Positions 38,008-46,833 of a stretch of DNA of 64,000 nt are shown here, one piece after another. Position numbers and translations under genes: made by a program. Each line of letters opens with the position of its first letter. The stretch's first letter is position 1. The notes below the pieces were generated by a model that saw nothing but the letters and a program-made list of their open reading frames with translations, did not search any database and had not been told where the DNA came from. Origin of the DNA: an uncultured Myxococcaceae bacterium (GTDB lineage: Bacteria > Myxococcota_A > Polyangia > Polyangiales > Ga0077539); NCBI GenBank assembly GCA_945952225.1, contig CAMFHP010000023.1, positions 1-64,000 of the forward strand. Reading direction: 5' to 3'.

Positions 38008-39108
38008 TCAGGCCTGGCCGAGTTCGACGGGGTGCTGCGCGTTGCAGTACTCGCACGCGATGAGGTTCTGACCGCGCACGGGCGGCGTGAGCGCGGCGCC
38101 GCAGTTGTCACACGACGAGGGCCAGCGCACGGGCACGCCGACGTTGGAGTTCTCGGGCATGGGGCCCTGGTAGCGCGCGCGGGCCATGTCGCCGGTGCGG
38201 AGCTGTTCGAGCAGGGTGTCGAGCTCGCGGGCGTTCTGGTCGGAGAGCTCGAAGGTCGCGCGCGACGGCGCGTTGCCGCCCGGTCGAAAGCTCAGCGTGA
38301 GGAGCTGGTCTTTGAACACCAGACCGCGCTCGGCATCGTCGCTCGATGCGATCTGTCCGATGAGCTGGTCGAGCAGCAGCGCGCGGCGCGTCTCGGTGCG
38401 CGACGCGAAGAACAGGAACGACCGTTCGAGCACGACCTCTTCGGTGTGTTCGAAGCGCACGCGGTGGGCGGTGAAGAGCAGCAGGCCCTCGCGCTTGCCC
38501 TGCGGAGAGTCTTCCCACGTGGCCTTCACCGCGAGCACGGGGTTCTCCTCGGGCTGCATGCGAAACGAGGCCTTCTCGAAGCAGTCGAGGGTGAAGTGCA
38601 CCTGCGCGAGCTTCTTCACCAGCTCGTCGACGGTGCCCAGAAACGGCCCCACCGACTCGCGCACGCGGCGCTCCGCGGCGTCGATGGCCGACGAGAGCCC
38701 GCTCGCCTCGCCCGCGAGCGACATGGCCTCCTGCTGCACCGTGTGAGCAGGCCGACCGCGGAGCCGCCCCGCGCGAGAGAGCAGCGTGTCGGCGCGTCCC
38801 CGGAGCTCGCGCGCGGCGCGCTGGGTCTCGCTCCGCGCGGTGTTCACGGCCCCGTCGGCGAGGCCCTGCGCGCGACGGAGCTTCTCTTCGAGATCGCCCG
38901 CCCAGATGTATCCGCGGGCCCTCGCGCGGGCCACGTCTTCGCCCAGCTTGCCGAGCGCCTGCGTGCGCGTGTTGATCTCGTTGAGCACGACGTCGAACGA
39001 CAGCCGCGCCGCGGTGCTCTCCGCCGACGAGAGCGCGTTCGACACCTCGAGCTCGATCATCGCGCGCTCGGCGAGCATGTCCTGCTTGGTTCCACCGTCC
39101 CTGGCCAT
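38008..39108 (-). CDS. Unknown protein: helical N-terminus, PH-like core, C-terminal zinc ribbon
   Basis: Unrecognised 366-residue cytoplasmic protein. Residues 1-165 are helical with heptads (DLEEKLRRAQGLADGAVNTA); about 180-320 alternate strands and may form a PH- or GRAM-like beta barrel (GKREGLLLFTAHRVRFEHTE, VLERSFLFFASR); the C-terminus has a CDNCG/CEYCNAQH zinc ribbon. The ATG has GGAG upstream. It is divergent from the SPFH gene across 126 bases, so the two may be co-regulated. The domain reading is from pattern only; no function is assigned. Confidence 0.75.
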   Translation of the reverse strand: MARDGGTKQDMLAERAMIELEVSNALSSAESTAARLSFDVVLNEINTRTQALGKLGEDVARARARGYIWAGDLEEKLRRAQGLADGAVNTARSETQRAARELRGRADTLLSRAGRLRGRPAHTVQQEAMSLAGEASGLSSAIDAAERRVRESVGPFLGTVDELVKKLAQVHFTLDCFEKASFRMQPEENPVLAVKATWEDSPQGKREGLLLFTAHRVRFEHTEEVVLERSFLFFASRTETRRALLLDQLIGQIASSDDAERGLVFKDQLLTLSFRPGGNAPSRATFELSDQNARELDTLLEQLRTGDMARARYQGPMPENSNVGVPVRWPSSCDNCGAALTPPVRGQNLIACEYCNAQHPVELGQA

Positions 39109-39211
39109 AACCGTCTCCGTGCCTCCCGGGTGCGATGCTACGCGGTCGCTCCGCGGCTCTCATCACCACGAAGCCGCGCGTGAAATCAAGCCCCGCCCGA
39201 CAGCGCGGCCC

Positions 39212-39217
39212 TATACT
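39212..39217 (+). promoter_or_regulatory. -10 box (TATACT) upstream of the SPFH gene
   Basis: TATACT matches five of six consensus -10 bases in a region otherwise almost pure G/C. It lies 17 bases before the ATG at 39235, which carries GAGGG as ribosome-binding site. A -35 partner is poor. Confidence 0.5.
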
Positions 39218-39234
39218 CCGCGCGAGGGCAAGAC

Positions 39235-40140
39235 ATGGATCCTGCGGTCGGGTTGCTGTTCCCGTTTCTCATGGTGCTCCTGATGCTGGTGCTGCGCTCC
39301 GTGCGGCAGATCAACCAGTGGGAGGTCGGGCTGAAGTTCACGCTGGGCAAATTCTCGGGCCGCATGGAGCCCGGGGTGAACCTCGTGATCCCGCTGTTCC
39401 AATCGATGATGCGCGTCGACACGCGCATTCGAAACCGCGACCTCCCGCACCAGATGGTCATCACGTCTGACAACGTCACCGCGATGATCGACGCGGTGGT
39501 CTATTACAAGGTCGTCGACCCCGAGAAGGCCGCGCTCAACGTCGAGAACTACGAGCTCGCCATCAAAGACCGCGCGAAGGTGGTGCTCCGCGACATCGTG
39601 GGCGAGATCCGTCTCGATGAGCTCCTCGAACACCGCGAGGAGATCGCCGCGAAGGTGCGCGCCGCCGTCGAGCAGTTCGTGGCCCAGTGGGGCCTGCACG
39701 TGGAGCTCATCGCGATGCAGGACATCCAGCTCCCGCCGCAGATGCAGGAGGTCATCGCGCGCAAGGCCATCGCCGAGCGCGACCGGCAGTACGTGCTCAT
39801 CAAGTCGCAGGCCGACGTCGAGAGCGCGCGCAACTTCGCCGAGGCCGCGCGCATCCTCACCGAGTCGCCCGGCGCGATGGAACTCCGCCGCCTCGAAGCG
39901 CTGCAGAACCTCACCGCCGCGGGCACGAGCAAGGTGATCTTCGACCTCGCGCGCGACAGCGGAAACGACGTGCGCAAGCAGTCCGTCGCCATGGCCGCCG
40001 CGATGGACGAGCAGCGCACCGGCGTGCGCGTCGACGCCCCCGCGCAGCACCCCGCGGTGAAGTCCGACGAGGGCGAGGGCGCGCAGTCGCAGCCCACCTT
40101 CGCGCAGCTCGCCGCCCGCGCCGGTCAGCGCACGCCGTGA
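39235..40140 (+). CDS. SPFH/band-7 family membrane protein (stomatin/prohibitin-like)
   Basis: This 301-residue protein has one N-terminal membrane helix (about residues 4-21), then a band-7 domain: INQWEVGLKFTLGKFSGRMEPGVNLVIP, DLPHQMVITSDNVTAMIDAVVYYKVVDPEKA, and a helical C-terminal oligomerisation segment (AIAERDRQYVLIKSQADVES). Slipin-like proteins organise membrane microdomains or regulate FtsH-type proteases (family knowledge). No NfeD partner gene adjoins. The stop overlaps the next gene by GTGA. Confidence 0.92.
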   Translation: MDPAVGLLFPFLMVLLMLVLRSVRQINQWEVGLKFTLGKFSGRMEPGVNLVIPLFQSMMRVDTRIRNRDLPHQMVITSDNVTAMIDAVVYYKVVDPEKAALNVENYELAIKDRAKVVLRDIVGEIRLDELLEHREEIAAKVRAAVEQFVAQWGLHVELIAMQDIQLPPQMQEVIARKAIAERDRQYVLIKSQADVESARNFAEAARILTESPGAMELRRLEALQNLTAAGTSKVIFDLARDSGNDVRKQSVAMAAAMDEQRTGVRVDAPAQHPAVKSDEGEGAQSQPTFAQLAARAGQRTP

Positions 40141-40706
40141 GTCCCCCTCCGCCCGACGCGGCGGACCTCCGCACGCGCGCGCTCGCGCTCCTCGACGCGC
40201 TCCCCGATGCGCGGGCCCGCGCGGTGCTCGACGGCGCGGGCGTGTCGATGGAGCCCGACATCGCGCGCTGGGAGTCGAGCCATGGAACCGTGCACGCGCA
40301 CCGCGTGGTGGTCTCGCTCGATGCGCGCGCGCTCGGGCAGATCCACGGTGTGCCCGCCGTCGCCGACGACCTGCACACGGCCTTCGCGCGGGCCATCGCG
40401 ACGCTCCCCGACGCCTCGCTCCACGACCTCTCCTTCGTGTGGAACGGCTCGCTCGCCGCGCGCGTGGAGACCTACCGCGGGTCGTCGTCCATCGACGGAC
40501 GCGCGTCGCTCACCGAGGCCGTGGCCGAGTACCTCGACGGCGCGGGCGAGCGCGACGCCGCACGGCTCACGCGCTCCACGGTCGTGCGCCTCCGCGGCCC
40601 CGACGACGTGGAGATTCTCGGTCCTCCCGGCGGGTTCACGGCCACCGCGCAGCGCGATGCGGTGCGCGCGCTCCTCGGCCCTCGCACGCGCGTCACCTGG
40701 CGCTGA
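40137..40706 (+). CDS. Unknown protein coupled to the SPFH gene
   Basis: Unrecognised 189-residue soluble protein. The GTG at 40137 overlaps the SPFH stop (GTGA); residues upstream in this frame are shadow. It begins with a Pro/Asp-rich helix, then a mixed alpha/beta domain with HAHRVVVSLDARALGQIH and HDLSFVWNGSLAARVETYRG. No cysteines or signal peptide. Coupled translation suggests it works with the SPFH protein, perhaps at the membrane, but this is inference. Confidence 0.7.
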   Translation: MSPPPPDAADLRTRALALLDALPDARARAVLDGAGVSMEPDIARWESSHGTVHAHRVVVSLDARALGQIHGVPAVADDLHTAFARAIATLPDASLHDLSFVWNGSLAARVETYRGSSSIDGRASLTEAVAEYLDGAGERDAARLTRSTVVRLRGPDDVEILGPPGGFTATAQRDAVRALLGPRTRVTWR

Positions 40707-40715
40707 ACCACTTCG

Positions 40716-40745
40716 TTGACGGGCTTTGCAGCGCGCGCATAGCAT
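40716..40745 (+). promoter_or_regulatory. Putative promoter giving a leaderless mRNA for the TPR gene
   Basis: TTGACG (40716-40721) and TAGCAT (40740-40745) are 18 bases apart. The -10 box ends seven bases before the ATG at 40753; no ribosome-binding site fits between. Start of transcription would fall at the start codon. Confidence 0.55.
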
Positions 40746-40752
40746 CCGCGCG

Positions 40753-41646
40753 ATGAGCAGGGCGCAGCGCGTGGTGCACGGTGCGGGAGTGGTGTTCACG
40801 GCGCTCGCGCTCGCCGCGATGCCCTCCACGGCGCACGCGCAGAACAACGGCGCGCTCGTGACGGCGGGCCGCACGCAGTACGACAACCTGCAGTTCGAAG
40901 AGGCCATCCAGACGCTCTCCGCGGCGCTCATTCGCCGTGGAAACACCCCCGCGCAGGAGGTGGCGATCTACGAGCTCCTCGGGCTCTCGTACCTGGCCCT
41001 CTCGCGTGACGAAGAGGCCGACGGGGCGTTCCGGTTGCTCTTCGTGCGAGACGCGTCGCACGCCCTCGCGACGGGCACCGCGCCGCGCGTCGTGGAGTTC
41101 TACAACCGCGCCCGGGAGCGTTGGATCTCCGAGGGACGCCCCGGCGCCGCGCAGACCAACGCCCCGCCGCCCGTGGAGCGTCCGGTCACCATCGAGCACC
41201 GCTCTCCCGCGCAGCAGACCGCGGGTTCGCCCCTCGAACTCACGGCCACGCTCACCGACCCCGACCGACGGAGCGCGGGCCTCGTGCTCGCCTGGCGCGC
41301 AGGCAGCCGCGGGATCTTTCACCGCGTCGACGCCACCAACCGCGGCGGAACCTTCACGGCCACCGTGCCCGCCTCCGACGTGCGACCGCCCGCGGTGGAG
41401 TACTACCTCGAAGCCGTCGGGCCCAATCACATCGCCGTGGCCGCGCGCGGCGACGCCTTCGCGCCCCTGCGCGTCGTGGTGCCCGAGGCCGAGCAGCCGT
41501 CGATCCTCTCGCGCTGGTGGTTCTGGACGGGCGCCGGCGTGCTCGTCGCAGGCGTCGCCGTGGGCACGTACTTTCTGGTACGTGGCAGCGACGCGCCCGC
41601 GCCCAACGCGACGCTGACCATCACCCTCGGCGACGGCGCGCGCTGA
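40753..41646 (+). CDS. Secreted or membrane-anchored TPR-like protein
   Basis: This 297-residue protein has a signal peptide (cleavage near AHAQ), a TPR-like helical region (YDNLQFEEAIQTLSAALI to FYNRARERW), a Pro-rich spacer, an Ig-like beta domain (residues about 150-240; LTATLTDPDRRSAGLVLAWRA) and a C-terminal membrane helix WWFWTGAGVLVAGVAVGTYF. The architecture is common among myxobacterial envelope proteins of unknown role. ATG 40753 is chosen over an upstream in-frame codon because of the signal peptide and the promoter spacing. Confidence 0.78.
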   Translation: MSRAQRVVHGAGVVFTALALAAMPSTAHAQNNGALVTAGRTQYDNLQFEEAIQTLSAALIRRGNTPAQEVAIYELLGLSYLALSRDEEADGAFRLLFVRDASHALATGTAPRVVEFYNRARERWISEGRPGAAQTNAPPPVERPVTIEHRSPAQQTAGSPLELTATLTDPDRRSAGLVLAWRAGSRGIFHRVDATNRGGTFTATVPASDVRPPAVEYYLEAVGPNHIAVAARGDAFAPLRVVVPEAEQPSILSRWWFWTGAGVLVAGVAVGTYFLVRGSDAPAPNATLTITLGDGAR

Positions 41647-41695
41647 CCTCACGTCGCGCGCAGACGCTCTTCTCCCCTTCATTGCAGCACTTCCG

Positions 41696-42556
41696 ATGAC
41701 CGAACCGCGATACCCCCTGCTCTACGTCGAGGCCTCGCCCGACGACGCCGACGTGCTCGTCGGACGCCTCACCCTCCTCGGCGCCGAAGGCATCGAAGAG
41801 CGCGATCAATCGACCCTCGCCCGCGGCGGCGCCCTCGGCGTCACGCTCATCGCGAGCTTCGCCGACGACGCCACCGCCGCCGAGGCCTACGAGGCTCTCA
41901 AAGACGACTTCCCCGTGCGCCGCGAGGAGCTCGTCGGCGACGCGTGGCGCGACGCGTGGAAGGAGCACTGGCGCCCCACGCGCATCACCCCGAAGGTGGT
42001 GGTGGTTCCGAGCTGGCTCACGTACGAACCCGAGCCCGGCGACCTGGTGATGCGCCTCGATCCGGGCCGCGCGTTCGGCACCGGGCAGCACCCGTCGACG
42101 GCCCTCGCGGCGCGCGCCCTCGAACGGCACCTCGCCGACGGCACACACACCACGCTCCTCGACCTCGGGTGCGGCTCGGGCATCCTCTCGTTCGTGGTCG
42201 CGATGGAGGGGCTCCCCCACGCCATCGGCTGCGACATCGACCCCGACTCCATCGCGTACGCCAACGAGAACGCGCAGTCCCTCGGCGTGGCCGGGCGCGT
42301 GGAGTTCCGCGTGGGCGGCTTCGACGCGGTGCCCGAGACCTCGTCGCTCGTGGTGGCCAACATCGAGGCGGTGGTGCTCGTTCCGCACGCGGCCGCGGTG
42401 GCTTCGAAGGTCGCGCCGGGCGGTGTGCTGGTGCTCTCGGGCATCCTCGTCGACCAGCAGGCCGAGGTCGAGAAGGCCTACCGCGCGCAGGGCTTCGAAC
42501 CCACGCGCAGCGAGATCGAAGGCGCCTGGATCTGCCCGGAGTTCCGTCGGTTGTGA
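41696..42556 (+). CDS. prmA: Ribosomal protein L11 methyltransferase
   Basis: This 286-residue SAM-dependent methyltransferase has the PrmA layout: an N-terminal domain with YVEASPDDADVLVGRLTLLG, the DAWKEHWRP region, GRAFGTGQHPSTALAA, motif I LLDLGCGSGILSF and LVVANIEA. PrmA methylates lysines and the N-terminus of ribosomal protein L11 (established). Its stop overlaps rsmE (GTGA), a common pairing of the two ribosome-modifying enzymes. Confidence 0.94.
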   Translation: MTEPRYPLLYVEASPDDADVLVGRLTLLGAEGIEERDQSTLARGGALGVTLIASFADDATAAEAYEALKDDFPVRREELVGDAWRDAWKEHWRPTRITPKVVVVPSWLTYEPEPGDLVMRLDPGRAFGTGQHPSTALAARALERHLADGTHTTLLDLGCGSGILSFVVAMEGLPHAIGCDIDPDSIAYANENAQSLGVAGRVEFRVGGFDAVPETSSLVVANIEAVVLVPHAAAVASKVAPGGVLVLSGILVDQQAEVEKAYRAQGFEPTRSEIEGAWICPEFRRL

Positions 42557-43329
42557 CCGAGCGGGTGCTCGTGCCCGACGCGGTGCTGCGCGGCCTCGCC
42601 GAGCCCGCGGTCCTCGACGACGAAGCCACGCGACACCTCCACGTGTTGCGCGTCGAGCCCGGCGAGCGCGTGGTGCTCTTCGACGGACGCGGATACGAAC
42701 GCGACGCGACGGTGCACCTCGTCACGCGCAAGGCCGTGTGGGTCACCCCCGAGGGCGCGGTGCGCGAGGGCGCGCGCGCCGACGGAGCGCGGGTCACGTG
42801 GCTCCAGGGCTATCCCAAGGGCGACAAGCTCGACACGATCGTGCGACAGGCCACGGAGCTCGGCGTGGCCGTGATCCGTCCCGTGTACACCGCGCGCTCG
42901 GTGCCCCGCGCCCGCGAAGACCGCAACGACGCGCGCATCGCCCGCTGGACGCGCATCGCCGAAGAGGCCGCGCGCCAGTGCAATCGCGCCGACCTTCCCA
43001 CCGTGCTCCCCGCGGTGTCGCTCGACGAAGCCCTCGCGGCGCTCGGTGACGACGCGGGCCTCCGCGTGGTGGCCTGGGAGGGCAGCACCACCCCGCTCGT
43101 CGACGTGGTGCGCGCGGCACCCGCGGGTTCTTCCGTGGTGCTCTGCGGACCCGAAGGGGGACTCGACGCGCACGAGGTCGAACGCTGCGTGCGCGCGGGC
43201 TTCGCGCACGCCTCGTTGGGCCCGCGGGTGTTGCGCGCCGAGACCGTGGCGCCCGCACTTCTCGCGGTGTTGAGCGCCCTCCGCGGCGACCTCGCGGGAG
43301 CCTCGCCGACGACCTCGTCGCTTCGTTGA
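42553..43329 (+). CDS. rsmE: 16S rRNA m3U1498 methyltransferase RsmE
   Basis: This 258-residue SPOUT-class enzyme has an N-terminal PUA-like domain (TRHLHVLRVEPGERVVLFDGRG) and a C-terminal knot with QGYPKGDKLDTIVRQATELGV, SVVLCGPEGGLD and LGPRVLRAETVAPALLAVL. It methylates U1498 of 16S rRNA. The GTG start overlaps the prmA stop. TTGACA overlaps its stop codon and could be a -35 box for the next gene, though the matching -10 is poor. Confidence 0.94.
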   Translation: MTERVLVPDAVLRGLAEPAVLDDEATRHLHVLRVEPGERVVLFDGRGYERDATVHLVTRKAVWVTPEGAVREGARADGARVTWLQGYPKGDKLDTIVRQATELGVAVIRPVYTARSVPRAREDRNDARIARWTRIAEEAARQCNRADLPTVLPAVSLDEALAALGDDAGLRVVAWEGSTTPLVDVVRAAPAGSSVVLCGPEGGLDAHEVERCVRAGFAHASLGPRVLRAETVAPALLAVLSALRGDLAGASPTTSSLR

Positions 43330-43399
43330 CACGCGCGTCGCGGGTACGCGATCGTTGCGCCGCTTCGCAGCGGTGTCTGCGCTGCTTCGACCCGCCACG

Positions 43400-46261
43400 A
43401 TGTCCCTCCTCTCCGCGCTCCTCACGCAGGATCAGGTCGTCTCTCCCAAGGCGATCGACGAGGCCATCCAGCGTCAGGTGATCTCGGGCGGCGACTTCGA
43501 AACCTGCCTGCTCGAATCGAACGCCGTGGCCGAAGACACCCTCGCGGCCTACTGCGGCGCCGTGCACGGCATCGCCGCCGAGCCCCGCCACGCCCTCCTC
43601 GTCGTGGAGCGCGACGTGCTCTCGCGTGTGCCCGTGACCCTCGCGCTGCGCCACGCGGTGCTCCCCCTCCGAGTCGAGAGCGCGCGCCTCGTGGTGGCCG
43701 TCGCGGGGCCGCTGCTCCAGCTCGCGCGCGATGAGATTGAAGCCGCGGCGAAGCTCCCGATCACGCTGCGATGTGTGACCCCGGTGCGCCTCGCATGGGG
43801 GCTCGCGAAGCACTACGGCGCGCCGCTCGCGCCGCGGCTCCAGCGCATCGCGATGCGCCTCGACGCGCAGCCCTCGGGCCCCATGCCCGCGGAGATCTCC
43901 ATCCCCCTCACGCGCCCGAAGCCCTCGCGCAACTCGTCGCCGGGCATCACGCCCCTCGCGGCCCTCGCGGCCTTCGACGCCGCCATGGCCGACGAGCGCG
44001 ACAGCGCACATCCGGGCGAGTCTCCCGAGTCGCGCACCTCGCTCTCCTCGCTGCGCGCGGGCCTCGCGCAACACCCGGCGCTGCACACGCCCGCCCCCGA
44101 TCGCGCATCCCCTCCGCCGCGCGTGACGTCTCCGTCGGCGCCCACGAAGGGCAACACGCCGCCGCCCGCGCGGAGTCCCGCGCCCGCGCCCGTGCGCGAC
44201 ACCCGCACGCCGTCGATGCCCTTCGTCGCGCCGCCGCTGCCGCCGACGCCCGTGACGCTCCCCTCGGCCACCGCGACGGTCACACCCTCGGCGATCGCCA
44301 CGGTCGTTCCCGCGACCGCGAGCGCGCCGCCCGATCGCGGCACGGTGCTCCCCGCGCCGATGCACACGAGCGAGCCGCCGCGCGCCGTCGATGCGCTGCG
44401 CACGAGCGAGCCGCCGCGCACGAACACCCCGCCCTCGACGCGCCCGCTGCCCAAGACACTTTCGAAGCCCAGCGCGCCCGACGACGCGCCCACGATGCGC
44501 CCGTCGGCCGTGTCGGTGCCGCCCTTTCGTTCGGGTGCGCCCATGAGCGCGTCGCCCTCGTCGCCGGTGATGCGCGCGTCGACGCCGCCGCCCGTCGTCA
44601 CGCTCTCGATGCCCCTCTCGCTGCCGCCGCCGCCCATGGTGCCGTCGGTGCCCGCGCCCTCCGACGCGACGCGCACACAACCGGGCGCGCGGGGCATCTC
44701 GCACGACGTGGCCATGCAGCGCATCGAGGCCGCGGGCGACCGTGACACGGTGGTCGAAGCGCTCCTCGACCACGCCTACGAGCGCTTCGCGTGGGTGGGA
44801 CTCTTCGCGGTGCAGGGAGACCAGTGCGTGGGCATCGCCTCGCGGGGCGGCGGTGTGCCCGTGCGCGACGTGTCGCTCTCGCTCACGCGTCCCTCGGTGC
44901 TGCGCCTCGCGTTCGAATCGGGGGCCGCCGAGGTCACGAGCCTCGACGCGTCGGCGAGCGACCGTGAGGTGCGCGCGCGCATCGCCCGTGACGAGGCCGT
45001 CGAGGCCGTGGTGGTGCCCCTTCGCATCGGAGCCCGCGTCGCGCTGCTCCTCTGGGCCGACCAGGGGCCGTCGTCGCCGAGCGCCCTCGCGGTGCGCCAG
45101 CTCGATGCGTTCGCGCAGCGCTGCGCCGAGGCCTTCGCGCGCATCATCGCGAGCCGCAAGCAGGGCCGCAACGTGGCCCCCTCGCGACCGTCGCCCGCGG
45201 CGGGGGTGACGCCCGTGTCGCGTCCTGCGCGCGCGCCGCTGCCCGATCGTTCCGCGCGCCTCGACGCGCTCCGCAAGGCCGTCGACACGCAGGGCGACGC
45301 GCCGACGCCCTCGCAGCCCGACCTCGCCGCACCGAAGGCCGCCGTTCGGATGAGCCCCGCGCCCCTCGCGCCGTCGACGTCTGCGAGCGTCAACGCGGCC
45401 GACGAGGTGGTGCGCGCGATGCTCGCCACGAACGCGGTGAACGACGCGCAGCTCGCCACGCTCGTGTCGTTGGGCGAGGCGGGGCTCGACGCGGTGTTCG
45501 CGCACTTTCCGGGGCCGCACACGATCCGTCGGAGCGAGGCCCTCGCGCGATTGCCCGCGCTGGCCGAGGCGGGGCCCGTGTTGCGCGCGGCGCTGGCGTT
45601 CCGTCACGCGGCGCTCCCGCGGTTGCTGACGGCGTTGGAGTCCATCGACCCCGACGCGCGGTACTGCGCGCTGTTGTGCCTCGGCGAGGTGGTGCACCCG
45701 TCGGCCATCGGGCTGCTGCTCCCGCGGCTCACCGACACGGACTACCCCACGCGCATGGCCACCATCGAGGTGCTGCGCGCGTACCGACGCTTCGAAGAGT
45801 TCTCCGCGGTGCTCACCTCGCTCCGTGGAACGTTGCGCGCGGGCCCCGGCGATGCGCGCAGGTCGGCGGCCCATGCGCTCGGTGAGCTCCACGACGCCGA
45901 CGCGGTGGAGCCCCTCATCGCAGCGCTCGCCGACGGAGATGCGGCCCTCGCGACGGCGGCGCATCGGGCCCTGGTGGTCATCGCGCGGCAGGACTTCGGC
46001 GCCGTGCCCGCGGCGTGGCGGCAGTGGTGGGCGGGGGCCGCGCAGAGGCATCGCATCGAGTGGCTCATCGACGCGCTCGTGCACGCGGAGCCCACGATCC
46101 GGCATGAGGCGAGCGAGGAGCTCAAGCGGCTCACGGGGCAGTACTTCGGGTACTACTTCAACCTCCCGCGGAGGGAGCGCGAGCGCGCCTGGCAGCGGTA
46201 CGTCGAGTGGTGGAAGACCGACGGCGCCGCGCGTTTTGAGGGGATTTCGGGGGCGGTGTGA
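43400..46261 (+). CDS. GspE_N - GAF-like - HEAT-repeat protein
   Basis: This 953-residue cytoplasmic protein has three parts. Residues 1-150 resemble the GspE/MshE N-terminal domain (LLTQDQVVSPKAIDEAIQRQ, then FETCLLESNAV), used by type II/IV pilus ATPases and c-di-GMP sensors. Residues 150-430 are a Pro/Ser/Ala-rich linker. Residues 430-590 look GAF-like (VVEALLDHAYERFAWVGLFA). The C-terminal 270 residues are HEAT repeats (ARYCALLCLGEVVHPSAIGL, ARRSAAHALGELHDADAVEP). No ATPase domain is present. The ATG at 43400 gives MSLLSALLT; a TTG 45 bases upstream is less likely. A scaffold or signalling role in motility or secretion is a guess. Confidence 0.82.
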   Translation: MSLLSALLTQDQVVSPKAIDEAIQRQVISGGDFETCLLESNAVAEDTLAAYCGAVHGIAAEPRHALLVVERDVLSRVPVTLALRHAVLPLRVESARLVVAVAGPLLQLARDEIEAAAKLPITLRCVTPVRLAWGLAKHYGAPLAPRLQRIAMRLDAQPSGPMPAEISIPLTRPKPSRNSSPGITPLAALAAFDAAMADERDSAHPGESPESRTSLSSLRAGLAQHPALHTPAPDRASPPPRVTSPSAPTKGNTPPPARSPAPAPVRDTRTPSMPFVAPPLPPTPVTLPSATATVTPSAIATVVPATASAPPDRGTVLPAPMHTSEPPRAVDALRTSEPPRTNTPPSTRPLPKTLSKPSAPDDAPTMRPSAVSVPPFRSGAPMSASPSSPVMRASTPPPVVTLSMPLSLPPPPMVPSVPAPSDATRTQPGARGISHDVAMQRIEAAGDRDTVVEALLDHAYERFAWVGLFAVQGDQCVGIASRGGGVPVRDVSLSLTRPSVLRLAFESGAAEVTSLDASASDREVRARIARDEAVEAVVVPLRIGARVALLLWADQGPSSPSALAVRQLDAFAQRCAEAFARIIASRKQGRNVAPSRPSPAAGVTPVSRPARAPLPDRSARLDALRKAVDTQGDAPTPSQPDLAAPKAAVRMSPAPLAPSTSASVNAADEVVRAMLATNAVNDAQLATLVSLGEAGLDAVFAHFPGPHTIRRSEALARLPALAEAGPVLRAALAFRHAALPRLLTALESIDPDARYCALLCLGEVVHPSAIGLLLPRLTDTDYPTRMATIEVLRAYRRFEEFSAVLTSLRGTLRAGPGDARRSAAHALGELHDADAVEPLIAALADGDAALATAAHRALVVIARQDFGAVPAAWRQWWAGAAQRHRIEWLIDALVHAEPTIRHEASEELKRLTGQYFGYYFNLPRRERERAWQRYVEWWKTDGAARFEGISGAV

Positions 46262-46308
46262 TGCCTCGCGTGCGTGGGTGAAGTGCGGTAGGGTCCGCGC
46301 CCCACGCA

Positions 46309-46833
46309 ATGTTCGGAATTGGAATCTCGGAGCTGATCCTCATCGCGGTCGTCGCCCTCGTGGTCGTCGGTCCGAAGAACCTGCCGACGACGCTCCGCGC
46401 GGTGGGAAGGGCGATTCGAGAGTTCCAGCGGGCCTCGCGGGAGCTGCGCGAACAGGCCGGCTTCGACGAGGTGGTCGACGAGGTCACGCGGCCGCTGCGC
46501 GAGGGCCTCGCGGGCATCGAGGCCGACGTGCTCCGCGAGCACGAAGACACGTCGATGGAGTACCCCGAGGCCGGTCCCGACGACTACGGCGCCATGGCCG
46601 AAGGCGCGAGCTGGTACCCCGACGAGATGCCCCCCGAGGCCGCGGGTCTCCACGCGCCGCCGACGCTCACCACCGAGGCCGACGCCGTCGCGCCCGTGCC
46701 CGCGCCCGTCGTCGAACACGGGGAACACAGCGCCGCCCCCACGTCGGAGCGCACCCCGGAGGCCGTCGCGAAGACCGATTCCGTGGGTGATTCCGTGACC
46801 GCGCACGCACCCGAGGAGGCCCGCCATGGATGA
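46309..46833 (+). CDS. tatB: Twin-arginine translocase subunit TatB (TatA/B-like)
   Basis: This 174-residue protein begins MFGIGISELILIAVVALVVV-GPKNLP, the Tat A/B membrane helix and hinge, followed by an amphipathic helix (AIREFQRASRELREQAGF) and an acidic Pro/Glu-rich tail. The E in the helix and the P at the hinge favour TatB. It binds Tat substrates with TatC. No separate tatA lies nearby. The next gene starts within it (8-base overlap). Confidence 0.92.
   Translation: MFGIGISELILIAVVALVVVGPKNLPTTLRAVGRAIREFQRASRELREQAGFDEVVDEVTRPLREGLAGIEADVLREHEDTSMEYPEAGPDDYGAMAEGASWYPDEMPPEAAGLHAPPTLTTEADAVAPVPAPVVEHGEHSAAPTSERTPEAVAKTDSVGDSVTAHAPEEARHG

Noticed and set aside
43326-43354. Perfect TTGACA as promoter of the HEAT-protein gene
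   Set aside because: No acceptable -10 box at 16-18 bases (CGATCG/GATCGT); recorded only as a weak possibility in the rsmE entry.
42794-46309. 1171-residue minus-strand open frame
   Set aside because: Arg/Gly/His-rich shadow opposite rsmE, the HEAT protein and their promoters; no recognisable domain and typical of antisense frames in high-GC DNA.
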